This document shows positions 17,679 to 27,889 of a DNA stretch of 64,000 nt, one piece after another. The DNA is from an uncultured Pelagibacteraceae bacterium (lineage in GTDB: Bacteria; Pseudomonadota; Alphaproteobacteria; Pelagibacterales; AG-422-B15). Every line of letters begins with the position of its first letter. Position 1 is the stretch's first letter. The position numbers and the translations under genes were made by a program. The notes beneath the pieces were generated by a model. It was given only the letters and a program-made list of their open reading frames with translations, was not told the DNA's origin and did no database searches. The DNA is taken from positions 124,001 through 188,000 of the forward strand of contig CABZIW010000002.1 of assembly GCA_902526005.1 (NCBI GenBank), read 5' to 3'.

Positions 17679-19409
17679 ATGACAGGATCGCAAATACTAA
17701 TCAGGCTGTTTAAGGATAGTATTAAACCCTATACAGTTAGACTGTTTAGTTCTCTATTTTTTATGGTCATCATCGCACTTGCAACTGGAGCGACTGCTTG
17801 GCTTTTGGACCCTGCAATTGATAAAATTTTTCTGGATAAAGATGAGTCAATGCTCTTATTAATTCCGATTGCAATAATACTAACACTATTTATTAAGAGT
17901 GTAGCAACTTACATACAAATAATATTATTGAATGGAGTTGCTCAGAATATTATTGCTGATACACAAATAAAACTTTTTAAGAAAATTATAAATGCAGATC
18001 TTGCCTGGTTGCATAAAATTCATTCAGCTAAAATAATATCGAATTTCTTATACGATGTTACATTGTTACAAGATTCTGTAAGTAGTAGTTTGGCAAATGG
18101 AGTAAAAGATATACTCACATTGATTTGTCTGGTTGGTGTAATGTACTATCAAGATTGGCAGCTAGCAACAATCTCAATAATTGCTTTTCCGTTGGTTGGG
18201 ATACTCACTAGACGTTTAGGAAAAAGAATAAAAAAAGCTTCAACAGAAACACAAGAGGAAACTGGTGTCCTTGCTTCTATATTATCTGAAAATCTAGATG
18301 GAACAAGAATTGTAAAAGCCTATCAACAGGAAAAGCAGGAAATAGAAAAGCTTAGTAAATCCGTATTTCGAAGAATGCAAAAAATTTTGAAAGGCATCAA
18401 TGCAAGAGGTGCTGCATCTCCATTTGCAGAATTTCTGGCAGGTTTCGGTATCGCTGGCGCACTCTACTATGCAGGTTTAAGAGGACTGCAAGGTGAATTG
18501 GCTCTAAACGAATTTGTATCATTTTTGGGAGCAATGATGCTCGCTTTTCAACCTCTAAGACGCTTAGCTCAAATAAATGCAACTTTACAAGAGGGATTTG
18601 CAGCAGCAATTAGAGTGTTTGGATTACTTGACCAAAAAAGCTACATTAATGAGAAGCCTAACTCATCTAATCTATCTCTAAGTAAATCAGATATATCTTT
18701 TGAAAATGTAACTTTATCTTATGAAGGGCAAAAAAACTCAGCTTTGAGAGAAATTAGCTTAAAAGTCCCGCACGGTAAAACAACCGCTTTAGTTGGCCCA
18801 AGCGGATCAGGCAAATCATCAATTTTAAATCTTATACCAAGATTTTATGACCCTGATACAGGAAGTGTTAAAATTGATAACCAAGACATAAAAGAATTAT
18901 CAATTGCATCGGTAAGATCTTCTATTGCATTAGTAAGTCAAGAGCCGATTTTATTTGATATGTCTATTCACGATAATATTTTATATGGAAAACCAGACTC
19001 TTCTGATGATGAAGTCATCAAAGCTGCAAGAGCAGCTGCGGCGGATGATTTTATTAATGAGCTACCAGATAAATATAAAACTATAGTAGGTGAAAAAGGT
19101 TATAGTTTATCAGGAGGGCAAAAACAGAGGATTTCAATTGCAAGAGCCTTTCTTAAAGATGCACCAATACTTTTACTTGATGAGGCTACTTCAAGTCTTG
19201 ATACAGAGTCTGAACATCTTGTACAAAAAGCGATAAGTATTCTTATGAAGGATAGAACTACTCTCGTAATCGCTCATAGACTTAGTACGATTATAAATTC
19301 AGATCAAATAATTGTTTTGGACTCAGGTAAGGTTTTAGAAACTGGTACTCATGAGGAATTATTAAATAAAGATGGCGTTTATAAAAAATTATATGAGCGT
19401 GAGTTTTAA
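17679..19409 (+). CDS. ABC exporter, MsbA-like (lipid A-core flippase candidate)
   Basis: 576 residues: an N-terminal six-span membrane domain (1-320) fused to an ATPase domain with Walker A GPSGSGKSS near 370, signature LSGGQKQRISIARA near 475 and Walker B ILLLDEATSSLD. This half-transporter layout and length fit MsbA. Its place immediately before DUF374, waaA, lpxK and an LpxL-type acyltransferase supports flipping of lipid A-Kdo across the inner membrane. Membership in the exporter family is firm; MsbA identity leans on context. Confidence 0.9.
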   Translation: MTGSQILIRLFKDSIKPYTVRLFSSLFFMVIIALATGATAWLLDPAIDKIFLDKDESMLLLIPIAIILTLFIKSVATYIQIILLNGVAQNIIADTQIKLFKKIINADLAWLHKIHSAKIISNFLYDVTLLQDSVSSSLANGVKDILTLICLVGVMYYQDWQLATISIIAFPLVGILTRRLGKRIKKASTETQEETGVLASILSENLDGTRIVKAYQQEKQEIEKLSKSVFRRMQKILKGINARGAASPFAEFLAGFGIAGALYYAGLRGLQGELALNEFVSFLGAMMLAFQPLRRLAQINATLQEGFAAAIRVFGLLDQKSYINEKPNSSNLSLSKSDISFENVTLSYEGQKNSALREISLKVPHGKTTALVGPSGSGKSSILNLIPRFYDPDTGSVKIDNQDIKELSIASVRSSIALVSQEPILFDMSIHDNILYGKPDSSDDEVIKAARAAAADDFINELPDKYKTIVGEKGYSLSGGQKQRISIARAFLKDAPILLLDEATSSLDTESEHLVQKAISILMKDRTTLVIAHRLSTIINSDQIIVLDSGKVLETGTHEELLNKDGVYKKLYEREF

Positions 19410-19415
19410 AAGCTG

Positions 19416-20093
19416 ATGGTAAAATACATTGCTGGATTTAAATTAACCCAATTATTAATATCCTTACTTGGATCACTTTATGTGTTATTTGTTTATAAGA
19501 CATCTACAATTAATTTAAAGAATAGAAAAAATATTGATAGGTTATTTAAAAAAAATGAATCATTCATTTATGCATTTTGGCATGATCAACTATTAATTTG
19601 CCCTCTTACATGGCAAAGTAAATTTGAAATAAAAGTATTAATCTCTAAACACAGAGATGGCGATATAATCGCTAGATTAATATCGAAACTTGGATTTAAG
19701 GCTATTAGAGGGTCTACCCATAAATCTGGCAAAACTAAGAATAAAGGTGGGCTGACATCAGCGCGCCAAATGATAAAATCTCTTAAAAACGGTATTTCAA
19801 TTGGAATCTCGCCTGACGGTCCTAAAGGACCGCGACACAAGGTCAGCGACGGCATCCTGAGTATCTCCCGTCTAAGTAATTCATCGATACTTCCAGTAGG
19901 AATAGGTTTTAAAAAAAAATGGGTACTGAATACTTGGGATAAATTTATTATACCAAAACCATTTAATCAAATCACGATAGTCTGGGGTGAAGCAATTCCA
20001 GCCATAAAAAATGAAAAAAGTATTAATCAGACTAAGAATAAACTAGAAAGTAAAATGGAAGATTTAACTAAAAAAGCAAATAAAAATAATTAA
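19416..20093 (+). CDS. DUF374 acyltransferase-like protein
   Basis: 225 residues with an N-terminal membrane anchor. AFWHDQLLI near residue 52 and ISPDGPKGPRHKV near 133 are the conserved blocks of DUF374, a branch of the lysophospholipid acyltransferase superfamily found beside waaA in alphaproteobacteria. Epsilonproteobacterial LpxJ, a secondary lipid A acyltransferase, belongs to the same family, so a lipid A acylation role is a reasonable inference here. It lies six bases after the exporter and two before waaA. Confidence 0.87.
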   Translation: MVKYIAGFKLTQLLISLLGSLYVLFVYKTSTINLKNRKNIDRLFKKNESFIYAFWHDQLLICPLTWQSKFEIKVLISKHRDGDIIARLISKLGFKAIRGSTHKSGKTKNKGGLTSARQMIKSLKNGISIGISPDGPKGPRHKVSDGILSISRLSNSSILPVGIGFKKKWVLNTWDKFIIPKPFNQITIVWGEAIPAIKNEKSINQTKNKLESKMEDLTKKANKNN

Positions 20094-20095
20094 TA

Positions 20096-21343
20096 ATGCT
20101 ACCTTATTATAGTTATAGGTTAATTACGACACTCATAAGACCATTTATTGTTTTTTATATTCTTATTAGAATTTTAAAGGGTAAAGAAGATAGATTAAGG
20201 GTAACAGAAAGATATGGAACAAGTGATATTAAGAGAAAAGACGGCAAAGTCATTTGGTTTCATGCCGCTAGTATTGGAGAAAGTTTATCAATATTACCTT
20301 TACTAAAAAAATTAAACTCTGATAAATCCATTGATCAAATAATTCTTACTACCGGGACACTTACTTCTGCAAATATCCTCAAAGATAAGTTATCAAAAAA
20401 AATTATTCATCAATTTATTCCATTTGATATTCCATCTTATATACATAAGTTTCTAAATCACTGGAACCCCTCTTTGGCTGTATTTGTCGAGTCTGAAATT
20501 TGGCCTAACTTTCTAACTGAGCTTAAGAAAAGAAATGTATGTTCTCTAATTGTAAATGGAAGAATGACAATTAAAAGTTTTAAAAGATGGTCAATGCTCA
20601 GTAGATCATCAAAAAATCTATTTTCTAATATTACTGCATGCTGTACTCAAAACAGTGATAGTGCTTTTTTTTATGAGAAGTTAGGTATTAAAAATACTAT
20701 TAACACAGGAAATCTTAAATTTGCTTATAAACCTGATGAAATTATTTCAGATGAACTAAAAAAACTGAGATCCCTTACAAAAAAACGTAAAATATTTCTT
20801 GCAGCCAGTACACATCCTGGAGAAGAAGAAATAATTAAAAATATTACACTTAATTTAAAAAAAACTGTAAAAGACCTTCTAACAATTATTGTACCCAGAC
20901 ACGTAACTAGAAAATCATTTTTTTCATCATCTAAAGGACTTGGCTTATCTATCAGATCAAAGAAAGAAAAGATCAATGATCGAACATATTTATATCTTGC
21001 TGATACAATAGGAGAATTGAACATATTTTATAGTTTAGCAAATATCGTTTTTATTGGTGGCAGTTTAGTTCCACATGGTGGACAAAATCCCATAGAAGCT
21101 GCTTATTTAGGTAAAAAAATATATCATGGCAAAAATATCCAGAATTTCATCGATGTCTACGACGTACTTAATCAATTAAAATTTACTCAACAAGTAGAAA
21201 ATGAGCGCCAGCTAGAGCATTACGTTAAAGAAGCATTAGCTAACCCAAAGTCTATAAATAAGGATATTAATATAAATAGACTAAAAAAAGAGGGTGATGA
21301 TACAGTAAGTAAAGTACTGGACGTTATTTACCAATATTTATAG
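20096..21343 (+). CDS. waaA: 3-deoxy-D-manno-octulosonic acid (Kdo) transferase
   Basis: 415 residues, a normal length. An N-terminal membrane anchor is followed by WFHAASIGESLSILPLL near residue 54, containing the catalytic Glu, then ESEIWPNF near 138 and the C-terminal nucleotide-sugar site GGSLVPHGGQNPIEAA near 320. It adds Kdo from CMP-Kdo to lipid IVA on the cytoplasmic face of the inner membrane. lpxK follows directly. Whether it adds one or two Kdo units cannot be read. Confidence 0.95.
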   Translation: MLPYYSYRLITTLIRPFIVFYILIRILKGKEDRLRVTERYGTSDIKRKDGKVIWFHAASIGESLSILPLLKKLNSDKSIDQIILTTGTLTSANILKDKLSKKIIHQFIPFDIPSYIHKFLNHWNPSLAVFVESEIWPNFLTELKKRNVCSLIVNGRMTIKSFKRWSMLSRSSKNLFSNITACCTQNSDSAFFYEKLGIKNTINTGNLKFAYKPDEIISDELKKLRSLTKKRKIFLAASTHPGEEEIIKNITLNLKKTVKDLLTIIVPRHVTRKSFFSSSKGLGLSIRSKKEKINDRTYLYLADTIGELNIFYSLANIVFIGGSLVPHGGQNPIEAAYLGKKIYHGKNIQNFIDVYDVLNQLKFTQQVENERQLEHYVKEALANPKSINKDININRLKKEGDDTVSKVLDVIYQYL

Positions 21344-21349
21344 TTGCGC

Positions 21350-22321
21350 ATGGAAAAAATAATATTGAAAATATGGTATTCCAATCAAATTTTTTATAGA
21401 TTGGTCTCGTACGTACTTGTTCCAATATCTTTACTATATTTACTAATTTTTTATTTAATCAGAATATTCAAAACTGAACACAAAATTGATATTCCAATCA
21501 TATGTATAGGAAATATAAACTTAGGTGGCACAGGAAAGACCTCGACTCTTTTAGAAATTATTAATCATTTCAAAATTAATAACAAAAATATTTGTGTATT
21601 GTTAAAAGGATATGGTGGTAAAAAAACTATTTTTAAAAAAGTATTACCAGATGAATCAGCGGTCCTAGTGGGTGATGAGGCAATTCTTTATTCAAATCAT
21701 GTACCTACTTATATTTCAACGAACCGGAGATTAGCTGTGAAAAAAATTCTAGATGATGTTAATCCTGATTTTATTTTACTTGATGATGGTTTCCAAGATA
21801 AGTCTCTTTTTAAAGATAAAAACATTTTGATGGTAAATGGGGAACGTGGTTTTGGAAACGGATTGTGTTTGCCAGCTGGACCATTAAGAGAACTAATTAA
21901 GCCTGCATTAAAAAAAGCCCAATTTTTAATTATTGTTGGCGATGATAAAACAAAAATAAAAAGTATGTATAAAAATATAAATATTGATACCTTTACCGCT
22001 TCGATAAAACCATTATATGTCGACAAAAATAAAAAATACTTAGCTTTTAGCGGTATTGGTAACAATCAGAGCTTCTTTGATACTCTTATCGATAATAATT
22101 GCACTGTACTTAAAACAGTTGAATTTCCGGATCATCATTTTTTTTCAGAAAATGATCTTAACAAACTTAAAAAAACTGCATCGGATAATAACCTTTCACT
22201 TATTACGACTGAAAAAGATTTTGTTAGAATTCCAAAAGAAAAAAGGGGCGGAATTGAATGTTTAAAAGTGAAGGTAAAATTACACAACATGGATAAATTT
22301 ATGCATAAACTGGTTAACTAA
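21350..22321 (+). CDS. lpxK: Tetraacyldisaccharide 4'-kinase
   Basis: 323 residues from the ATG at 21350; a TTG two codons earlier (21344) touches the waaA stop and is an alternative start. The Walker A loop NLGGTGKTSTLLEI lies near residue 55 after an N-terminal membrane helix. DDGFQDKSL near 140 and the C-terminal TTEKDFVRIPKE are further LpxK landmarks. It phosphorylates the 4' position of the lipid A disaccharide at the inner membrane. Confidence 0.94.
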   Translation: MEKIILKIWYSNQIFYRLVSYVLVPISLLYLLIFYLIRIFKTEHKIDIPIICIGNINLGGTGKTSTLLEIINHFKINNKNICVLLKGYGGKKTIFKKVLPDESAVLVGDEAILYSNHVPTYISTNRRLAVKKILDDVNPDFILLDDGFQDKSLFKDKNILMVNGERGFGNGLCLPAGPLRELIKPALKKAQFLIIVGDDKTKIKSMYKNINIDTFTASIKPLYVDKNKKYLAFSGIGNNQSFFDTLIDNNCTVLKTVEFPDHHFFSENDLNKLKKTASDNNLSLITTEKDFVRIPKEKRGGIECLKVKVKLHNMDKFMHKLVN

Positions 22322-22326
22322 CTCTT

Positions 22327-23205
22327 ATGAAGATTTTTCTAAAAAGATATATTCGATATCCTTCCGAATTTATTCTATTTGTTTTTTTATATCTTTTATT
22401 CAAGTTACTACCTCTTTCTATTGCAAGAAAACTAGGGGTAAGCATAACAACAAGCTTAGGCCCCTTATTTTCAATTAATAATTTAGTTAAAAAAAATTTA
22501 AGAATTGCTTTTAAGGATCAAGACGAAAAATGGATTAATACTAAAGCAAAAAAAGTATGGGAAAATTTAGGACATACAATAGCTGAATATTCACATCTCA
22601 AAAAAATATTAAAAGATAAAATTAATGTAATTGAAAATGATCTTTACAGAGAAGCCTTCTCGGGTAGCGAAAGATCAATTATTATATCTGCTCATAATTC
22701 AAATTGGGAAATACCAGGAATGTCCATAAGAAAAACGATGCATCGAACATCTGCGATTGTAAGAGAACCTAACAATCCTTTTATTAATTTTGTTTTAAAG
22801 CAACTTAGAGACAAATATAGTCTTAGATGTTTGAGTAAAAACAGAATAGGTACAAAACAATTACTTAATAATTTTAAAAATGGTGAGTCAATTGCTCTGT
22901 TAGCTGATCTTCAGTTATCGTCAGGTATTAACCTTAATTTCTTTGGAAAGAAGATGAAGTTTTCATCTTTACCCGCGCAACTTGCCCTAAAATCTGGGTG
23001 TAAAATATTTTTAGGATGGCCTATAAGAAAAAATGATGGAAAATTTGAATTTGAAATTCATCAATCAATTCATGCCAGCGATTATAAAGATACTTCAGAT
23101 AACGTAGAGAAAATATCGGAGATAATTATTGCTTATTATGAAAGCATGATTAAGAAATACCCGGAACAATATTTTTGGTTTCATAATAGGTGGAAACTAG
23201 ATTGA
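22327..23205 (+). CDS. LpxL/HtrB-type lipid A acyltransferase
   Basis: 292 residues with an N-terminal membrane anchor. SAHNSNWEIPG near residue 118 contains the H-x4-E catalytic motif of late lipid A acyltransferases, and LLADLQLSSGINLNFFG near 195 is the second conserved block. It would transfer a secondary acyl chain to Kdo-lipid A. It closes the lipid A run five bases after lpxK and converges with the M23 peptidase gene six bases on. LpxL versus LpxM type cannot be separated from sequence alone. Confidence 0.9.
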   Translation: MKIFLKRYIRYPSEFILFVFLYLLFKLLPLSIARKLGVSITTSLGPLFSINNLVKKNLRIAFKDQDEKWINTKAKKVWENLGHTIAEYSHLKKILKDKINVIENDLYREAFSGSERSIIISAHNSNWEIPGMSIRKTMHRTSAIVREPNNPFINFVLKQLRDKYSLRCLSKNRIGTKQLLNNFKNGESIALLADLQLSSGINLNFFGKKMKFSSLPAQLALKSGCKIFLGWPIRKNDGKFEFEIHQSIHASDYKDTSDNVEKISEIIIAYYESMIKKYPEQYFWFHNRWKLD

Positions 23206-23211
23206 TTTTAT

Positions 23212-24015
23212 TTAATTTTCTAATAACAAAAGTGGATCAACATAAGTATTAAAAACCATCACACCCCAATGTAGATGTGGTCCAGTTGACCTGCCTGTTG
23301 ATCCTACTTTGCCTATTATATCTTTTTTGCTAACTTTTTGATTCACTGCAACATTTACAGAAGACAAGTGGGCATAAATAGATTTTACTCCATGACCATG
23401 ATCAATGATTATTGTGCCTCCGGTATAATATAAATCACTTTCAGCATGAATGACTATTCCTTCATTACAAGACAATACAGGTGTTCCTTCATTAGCAGCA
23501 ATATCAATACCTCTATGAGGGCTTTTTGCTTTACCATTAAGAATTCTTTGGCTGCCAAAAACTCCACTGATAATTCCAGTTGTTGGTTGAATAAATTCTT
23601 CCTTAAAATAAGTCAAATCCATGTCTAATTTCTTCGCTTCTTTTATTACTTCATTTTCAGCAATAATTCGCTTTATGATTTCATCATCAAGAGGTGTAAC
23701 CATCTGTTCAGGTAGGCCATCAATTCTTTGAATATCATATTCTTGTTCTTCGATTGAGATTTGGTGGATTAAGAAAATACCATCACTGTTGCTATATGTA
23801 ACATTTATTGGTTCTATCTGCTCTCGAGATATTGGGAAAACATAGTATCCATCATGGCTTATTTTAATTGGCTCTCCATCAACAAAGATTTCATTTGCTT
23901 CATTGTTTTGACCTACAACAAGACTTCCTTGTGGAAAACTTTTAGAAAGTTCAGACGAGTACGCGTATACGTTTAAATAAAATAAAAGAAGAAAAACCCT
24001 ATTTATTAAGACCAT
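23212..24015 (-). CDS. M23 family metallopeptidase, secreted
   Basis: 267 residues with an N-terminal signal peptide (about 1-18). The C-terminal LytM domain has PHRGIDIAANEGTPV near residue 166, HGHGVKSIYAHL and GRSTGPHLHWGV, giving the His/Asp zinc ligands complete. M23 enzymes cut peptidoglycan cross-bridges in the periplasm. The intact metal site argues for an active enzyme rather than an EnvC-type regulator. Its start overlaps the DUF2093 gene by 17 bases. Confidence 0.92.
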   Translation of the reverse strand: MVLINRVFLLLFYLNVYAYSSELSKSFPQGSLVVGQNNEANEIFVDGEPIKISHDGYYVFPISREQIEPINVTYSNSDGIFLIHQISIEEQEYDIQRIDGLPEQMVTPLDDEIIKRIIAENEVIKEAKKLDMDLTYFKEEFIQPTTGIISGVFGSQRILNGKAKSPHRGIDIAANEGTPVLSCNEGIVIHAESDLYYTGGTIIIDHGHGVKSIYAHLSSVNVAVNQKVSKKDIIGKVGSTGRSTGPHLHWGVMVFNTYVDPLLLLEN

Positions 24016-24208
24016 TAAGCTCTTTATATCTGTTTAGTGCCACTTCAGGTGATGCATATACTTCTTGAAGTTCTACGTTCCAATATTTAAGATTTTCGAG
24101 TGTAATTTTTTCTCCGGTTATTGAACATTCCACAAAATCACCGGGTGTCTTAACTTGGAAATGACCATGATTAAGAACGATTTCAGCTTTAGTCCCAAAA
24201 TTATTCAT
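23999..24208 (-). CDS. DUF2093 family protein
   Basis: 69 residues. HFQVKTPGDFVECSITGEKI and LKYWNVELQEVYASPE match DUF2093, a small alphaproteobacterial family of unknown function that typically sits between lpxK-region genes and xseA. It overlaps xseA by eight bases at its start and the M23 gene by 17 at its end, so the three are cotranscribed. One cysteine is present, so it is not an obvious zinc protein. Confidence 0.88.
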   Translation of the reverse strand: MNNFGTKAEIVLNHGHFQVKTPGDFVECSITGEKITLENLKYWNVELQEVYASPEVALNRYKELNGLNK

Positions 24209-25505
24209 CTTTAATTTCCTTCACTTTAGCAGAAATTTTTGTAAAGCTTGTTTCAATAATTATATCTGTATCGTGTTCAAGATCTTTTTTTGACTTTATA
24301 ACCTTATTATTTAAGTTTTTTGTAACAGAGTACCCTCGATTTAAAACTGACTTATAGCTCATACTTTCTAATAACTTTTCATTATAATTAATTTGATTGC
24401 GCATATTTTCTACAAATAAGTTTGTAGAACTATTTAATTTATCAAATTTTGAAATCAGTTTTTGTTGAAAATTATTTACTTGTTCCTCTAAAATACGATA
24501 GTTAAGTGACTGAGTAATTTCTTTAAATTCTGATAACAAACTTTTTATAAATAATTTCAAAGAGACTGGCAACTTATCACTTAGATTTTTAAATGAACTT
24601 AATTTATTTTCTAAATTACTGTTAATTGAGTCACGAAGATCTTTTTGAAGGTCTTTTAAATTGATTAAAAGCTCATCTCTATTAGGTGTACACAACTCTG
24701 CTGCTGCTGTAGGGGTTGGCGCTCTGAGATCGGACACAAAATCAATAAGTGTCGTATCTGTTTCATGTCCAACAGCTGACAAAACAGGTATTTCACTAGC
24801 GAATACAGCTCTCACAACAATTTCCTCATTAAATGCCCAGAGATCTTCAATGCTCCCTCCACCTCGGGCTACAATTATTAAGTCTGGAACTTTAATTTCG
24901 CTATCTTTCAGAGAATTGTTAAATCCATTTAAAGCATCTGCTATTAAATGTGCAGCATCATCTCCTTGTACAGGAACTGGCCAAAGAATAACATCACACG
25001 GAAATCTATCTTCAAGTCTATGAATAATATCTTTTATCACTGCTCCAGTTGGTGAAGTAATTATACCAATTGTTTCAGGATACAATGGAAGAGGCTTTTT
25101 GTGATCTTGATCAAAAATACCTTCTGACATTAATTTTTTCTTTCTTTGTTCAAGCAATGCCATTAGTGCACCCTCTCCCGCTGGTACAATTGAATCTATA
25201 ATAATAGAATAATCCGATCTTCCAGGGTATCTATCAGAGTACCCAGTTGTAAGTCTCCCAGAGCAAATTACTTCAAGGCCTTCATCTGGCATAAAGCTTA
25301 GTTTTGCAACAGTGCTTCTCCATGCAATCGCTTTTATAATTGCATTTTCATCTTTAAGGTTAAAATATACATGGCCTGATGCTGGCTTGCTTAAACCAGA
25401 TACTTCTCCACGAACTTTCACATAGCCAAAGTTATCCTCAAGAGTCTCTTTAATTGAGGTTGAAATTTCAGTTACTGTATATTCTTTGATGTTCTCTCTT
25501 ACCAT
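24201..25505 (-). CDS. xseA: Exodeoxyribonuclease VII large subunit
   Basis: 434 residues. An N-terminal OB-fold (about 1-100, YTVTEISTSIKETLEDNFGYVKVRGEVSG) is followed by the catalytic domain with IGIITSPTGAVIKDI near 150, DLIIVARGGGSIEDLWAFNEE near 208, and a coiled-coil C-terminal half. With XseB it degrades single-stranded DNA. xseB is not seen in the window. It is divergent from purD with 52 bases between. Confidence 0.94.
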   Translation of the reverse strand: MVRENIKEYTVTEISTSIKETLEDNFGYVKVRGEVSGLSKPASGHVYFNLKDENAIIKAIAWRSTVAKLSFMPDEGLEVICSGRLTTGYSDRYPGRSDYSIIIDSIVPAGEGALMALLEQRKKKLMSEGIFDQDHKKPLPLYPETIGIITSPTGAVIKDIIHRLEDRFPCDVILWPVPVQGDDAAHLIADALNGFNNSLKDSEIKVPDLIIVARGGGSIEDLWAFNEEIVVRAVFASEIPVLSAVGHETDTTLIDFVSDLRAPTPTAAAELCTPNRDELLINLKDLQKDLRDSINSNLENKLSSFKNLSDKLPVSLKLFIKSLLSEFKEITQSLNYRILEEQVNNFQQKLISKFDKLNSSTNLFVENMRNQINYNEKLLESMSYKSVLNRGYSVTKNLNNKVIKSKKDLEHDTDIIIETSFTKISAKVKEIKDE

Positions 25506-25557
25506 TTAATTTAAATATTAATGTGCTAATATAACAAGAAAATCAAAAATATACTTT

Positions 25558-26820
25558 ATGAAAATTTTAGTGATTGGCAGTGGGGCTCGTGAGCATGCGT
25601 TATGTTACTTGATATCTAAGAGCTCTCTGGTTTCATCTATTTATGCAATACCTGGAAACTACGGAATAAGTCAACTTGCTGAATGTGAACAAATTGATCA
25701 AACAGATTTTGAGAAAATATACGACTTCTGTAAAAGTAAAATGATAGAATTAGTCATTGTCGGCCCTGAAGTGCCATTGGTTGCAGGGATTGTTGATTTT
25801 TTTAGAGAGAAAGAAATAAAAATCTTTGGACCTGATAAGTATGCATCGCAGTTAGAAGGATCCAAAGGCTTTATGAAAGATCTTTGCAAACAAAATAGTA
25901 TACCAACAGCTGATTATGCTCGATTTGATAATAAAGAAGAAGCTATAAACTATTTAAATGCACAGTCTTTACCTATTGTGATTAAAGCTGATGGTCTAGC
26001 GGCCGGGAAAGGCGTTACTGTTGCGGACACAAAGAAAATGGCAGAACAAGCAATAAATGACATTTTTGATGAGAAGTTTGGGGCAAATATGGATGTAGTT
26101 ATTGAAGAATTTATGGATGGTGAAGAAGCGAGTTATTTTGTTTGTTGTGATGGTGAAGATTTTGTTTCATTAGAAAGTGCCCAAGATCATAAAAGAATTG
26201 GTGAAAATGATACAGGGCCTAACACTGGAGGAATGGGGGCATATTCACCTGCACCAATTTTTACACCTAAAATAAAAGAACAAGTAAACAGAGAAATTAT
26301 TAGACCCACTCTAAAGGCCCTTAAAAAAAATGGACATCCCTATAAAGGTATTCTCTATGCTGGATTAATGATTAAAGATGGTTATGCCCGATTGGTTGAA
26401 TATAATATTAGATTTGGTGATCCAGAGTGTCAGGTATTAATGCTTAGAATGAAAAATGATTTAATTAAATTAATTCTTGATTGCTTGGAAGGCAGTCTAA
26501 GTAAAACTAAATTGGAATGGGAAGATGATAATAGTGCTACAGTGGTTGTGGCAGCAAAAGGTTATCCAGGTGACTATAAAAAAAATACAAAAATTATTGG
26601 CTATGAAAATTTTGAGAGTAATGATCTATTTCAAGTATTCCACGCAGGAACAAAACATGATGGAAATAACCTTCTAGCTAACGGAGGCAGAGTTCTTTCC
26701 GTAACAGCAAAAAATAAAAATCTAAGAGATGCTCTTAATATGATTTATGCTTACATCGGTCAGCTGGATTGGCCGGATGGTTATTACAGAAGAGATATAG
26801 GAAAAAAGGCAATTAAATGA
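25558..26820 (+). CDS. purD: Phosphoribosylamine-glycine ligase
   Basis: 420 residues, normal length. The N-terminal MKILVIGSGAREHALCY and the ATP-grasp core (IKADGLAAGKGVTVA near 145, DDVV-type metal region, EYNIRFGDPECQ near 282) identify GAR synthetase, the second step of purine synthesis. Its last four bases overlap the next gene (ATGA), giving translational coupling to an unrelated-looking kinase. Confidence 0.95.
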   Translation: MKILVIGSGAREHALCYLISKSSLVSSIYAIPGNYGISQLAECEQIDQTDFEKIYDFCKSKMIELVIVGPEVPLVAGIVDFFREKEIKIFGPDKYASQLEGSKGFMKDLCKQNSIPTADYARFDNKEEAINYLNAQSLPIVIKADGLAAGKGVTVADTKKMAEQAINDIFDEKFGANMDVVIEEFMDGEEASYFVCCDGEDFVSLESAQDHKRIGENDTGPNTGGMGAYSPAPIFTPKIKEQVNREIIRPTLKALKKNGHPYKGILYAGLMIKDGYARLVEYNIRFGDPECQVLMLRMKNDLIKLILDCLEGSLSKTKLEWEDDNSATVVVAAKGYPGDYKKNTKIIGYENFESNDLFQVFHAGTKHDGNNLLANGGRVLSVTAKNKNLRDALNMIYAYIGQLDWPDGYYRRDIGKKAIK

Positions 26821-27884
26821 CTACTCGTGATGAAATATTTTCTGGTACTAAGGAGGTTGACGAAAAGTTAGTTTTTAATAGTGGTAATCTCAATGATTAC
26901 TTAAAAAAAGTAATTGGAAGTGAGTTTGATATTGTAAGTATAAAGCAATTTAAAGGGGGGCAATCCAATCCTACTTATTTGATTGAGGATAAAACAAAAA
27001 ACTATGTGTTAAGGCGTAAACCTCCTGGTAAATTACTAAAATCTGCACATGCGGTAGATAGAGAATATAAAGTCATTACTGCACTTGGCAAGACTGATGT
27101 GCCAGTTCCTGAAACTTATTGTTTTTGTGAAGATGAAAACGTCATTGGAACACAATTTTTTTTAATGGATCATGTTGATGGAAACATATACTGGGAACTT
27201 TTATTGCCAGACTCAGATATCAATCAACGCCGTGAAATTTACTTATCTATGAATGATACAATTGCAAAGCTTCATAACGTTGATTTTCAAAAAATTGGGC
27301 TAAGTGATTATGGAAAACACGAAAATTACATGGCAAGACAAATTCATCGTTGGACCAAACAGTATAAAGATTCTGAAACACAAAAAATCAATGAAATGGA
27401 TAATTTAATAGAATGGTTGCCAATAAATATTCCTGAAGATAATGAAACTACAATTGTACATGGAGATTTTCGTCTTGATAATATGATATTTGATAAACAA
27501 AATAATAAAGTTATGGCTATACTGGATTGGGAGCTATCTACACTCGGCAATCCTATAGCGGATTTTACTTATCACATGATGTCATGGCGACTGCCTGCTG
27601 CGGCGAAGGGTCTCGGAATGATGGGATCAAACTTAGAAGAGCTTAATATTCCCTCTGAACATGAGTACGCTGAAATGTATTACAAAAAAACAGGCAGAAG
27701 TAAAATTGAAAACTGGGATTTTTATATGGCATATAATATTTTCCGCTTGGCTGGAATTGCGCAAGGAATTGTTGGTAGAGTTAGAGATGGGACAGCCTCA
27801 AGTTCGGAGGCTAAAAACTATGAGAGCTTTGTTCCAATATTAGGAAAATTAGGATGGAGTATTGTGGAAGAGGCAGCAAAATAA
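26817..27884 (+). CDS. APH-type phosphotransferase, ACAD10/11 kinase-domain-like
   Basis: 355 residues with the aminoglycoside-phosphotransferase/choline-kinase fold: FKGGQSNPTYLIE near residue 43, the catalytic VHGDFRLDNMIFD near 220 and ILDWELSTLGNPIADF near 245. It belongs to the branch resembling the N-terminal kinase domain of animal ACAD10/11 and bacterial LvaA, which phosphorylate 4-hydroxyacyl-CoAs. An ACAD of the matching type lies 1.4 kb away on the opposite strand (29291). Substrate is inference. It overlaps purD by four bases. Confidence 0.88.
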   Translation: MTTRDEIFSGTKEVDEKLVFNSGNLNDYLKKVIGSEFDIVSIKQFKGGQSNPTYLIEDKTKNYVLRRKPPGKLLKSAHAVDREYKVITALGKTDVPVPETYCFCEDENVIGTQFFLMDHVDGNIYWELLLPDSDINQRREIYLSMNDTIAKLHNVDFQKIGLSDYGKHENYMARQIHRWTKQYKDSETQKINEMDNLIEWLPINIPEDNETTIVHGDFRLDNMIFDKQNNKVMAILDWELSTLGNPIADFTYHMMSWRLPAAAKGLGMMGSNLEELNIPSEHEYAEMYYKKTGRSKIENWDFYMAYNIFRLAGIAQGIVGRVRDGTASSSEAKNYESFVPILGKLGWSIVEEAAK

Positions 27885-27889
27885 TTAAT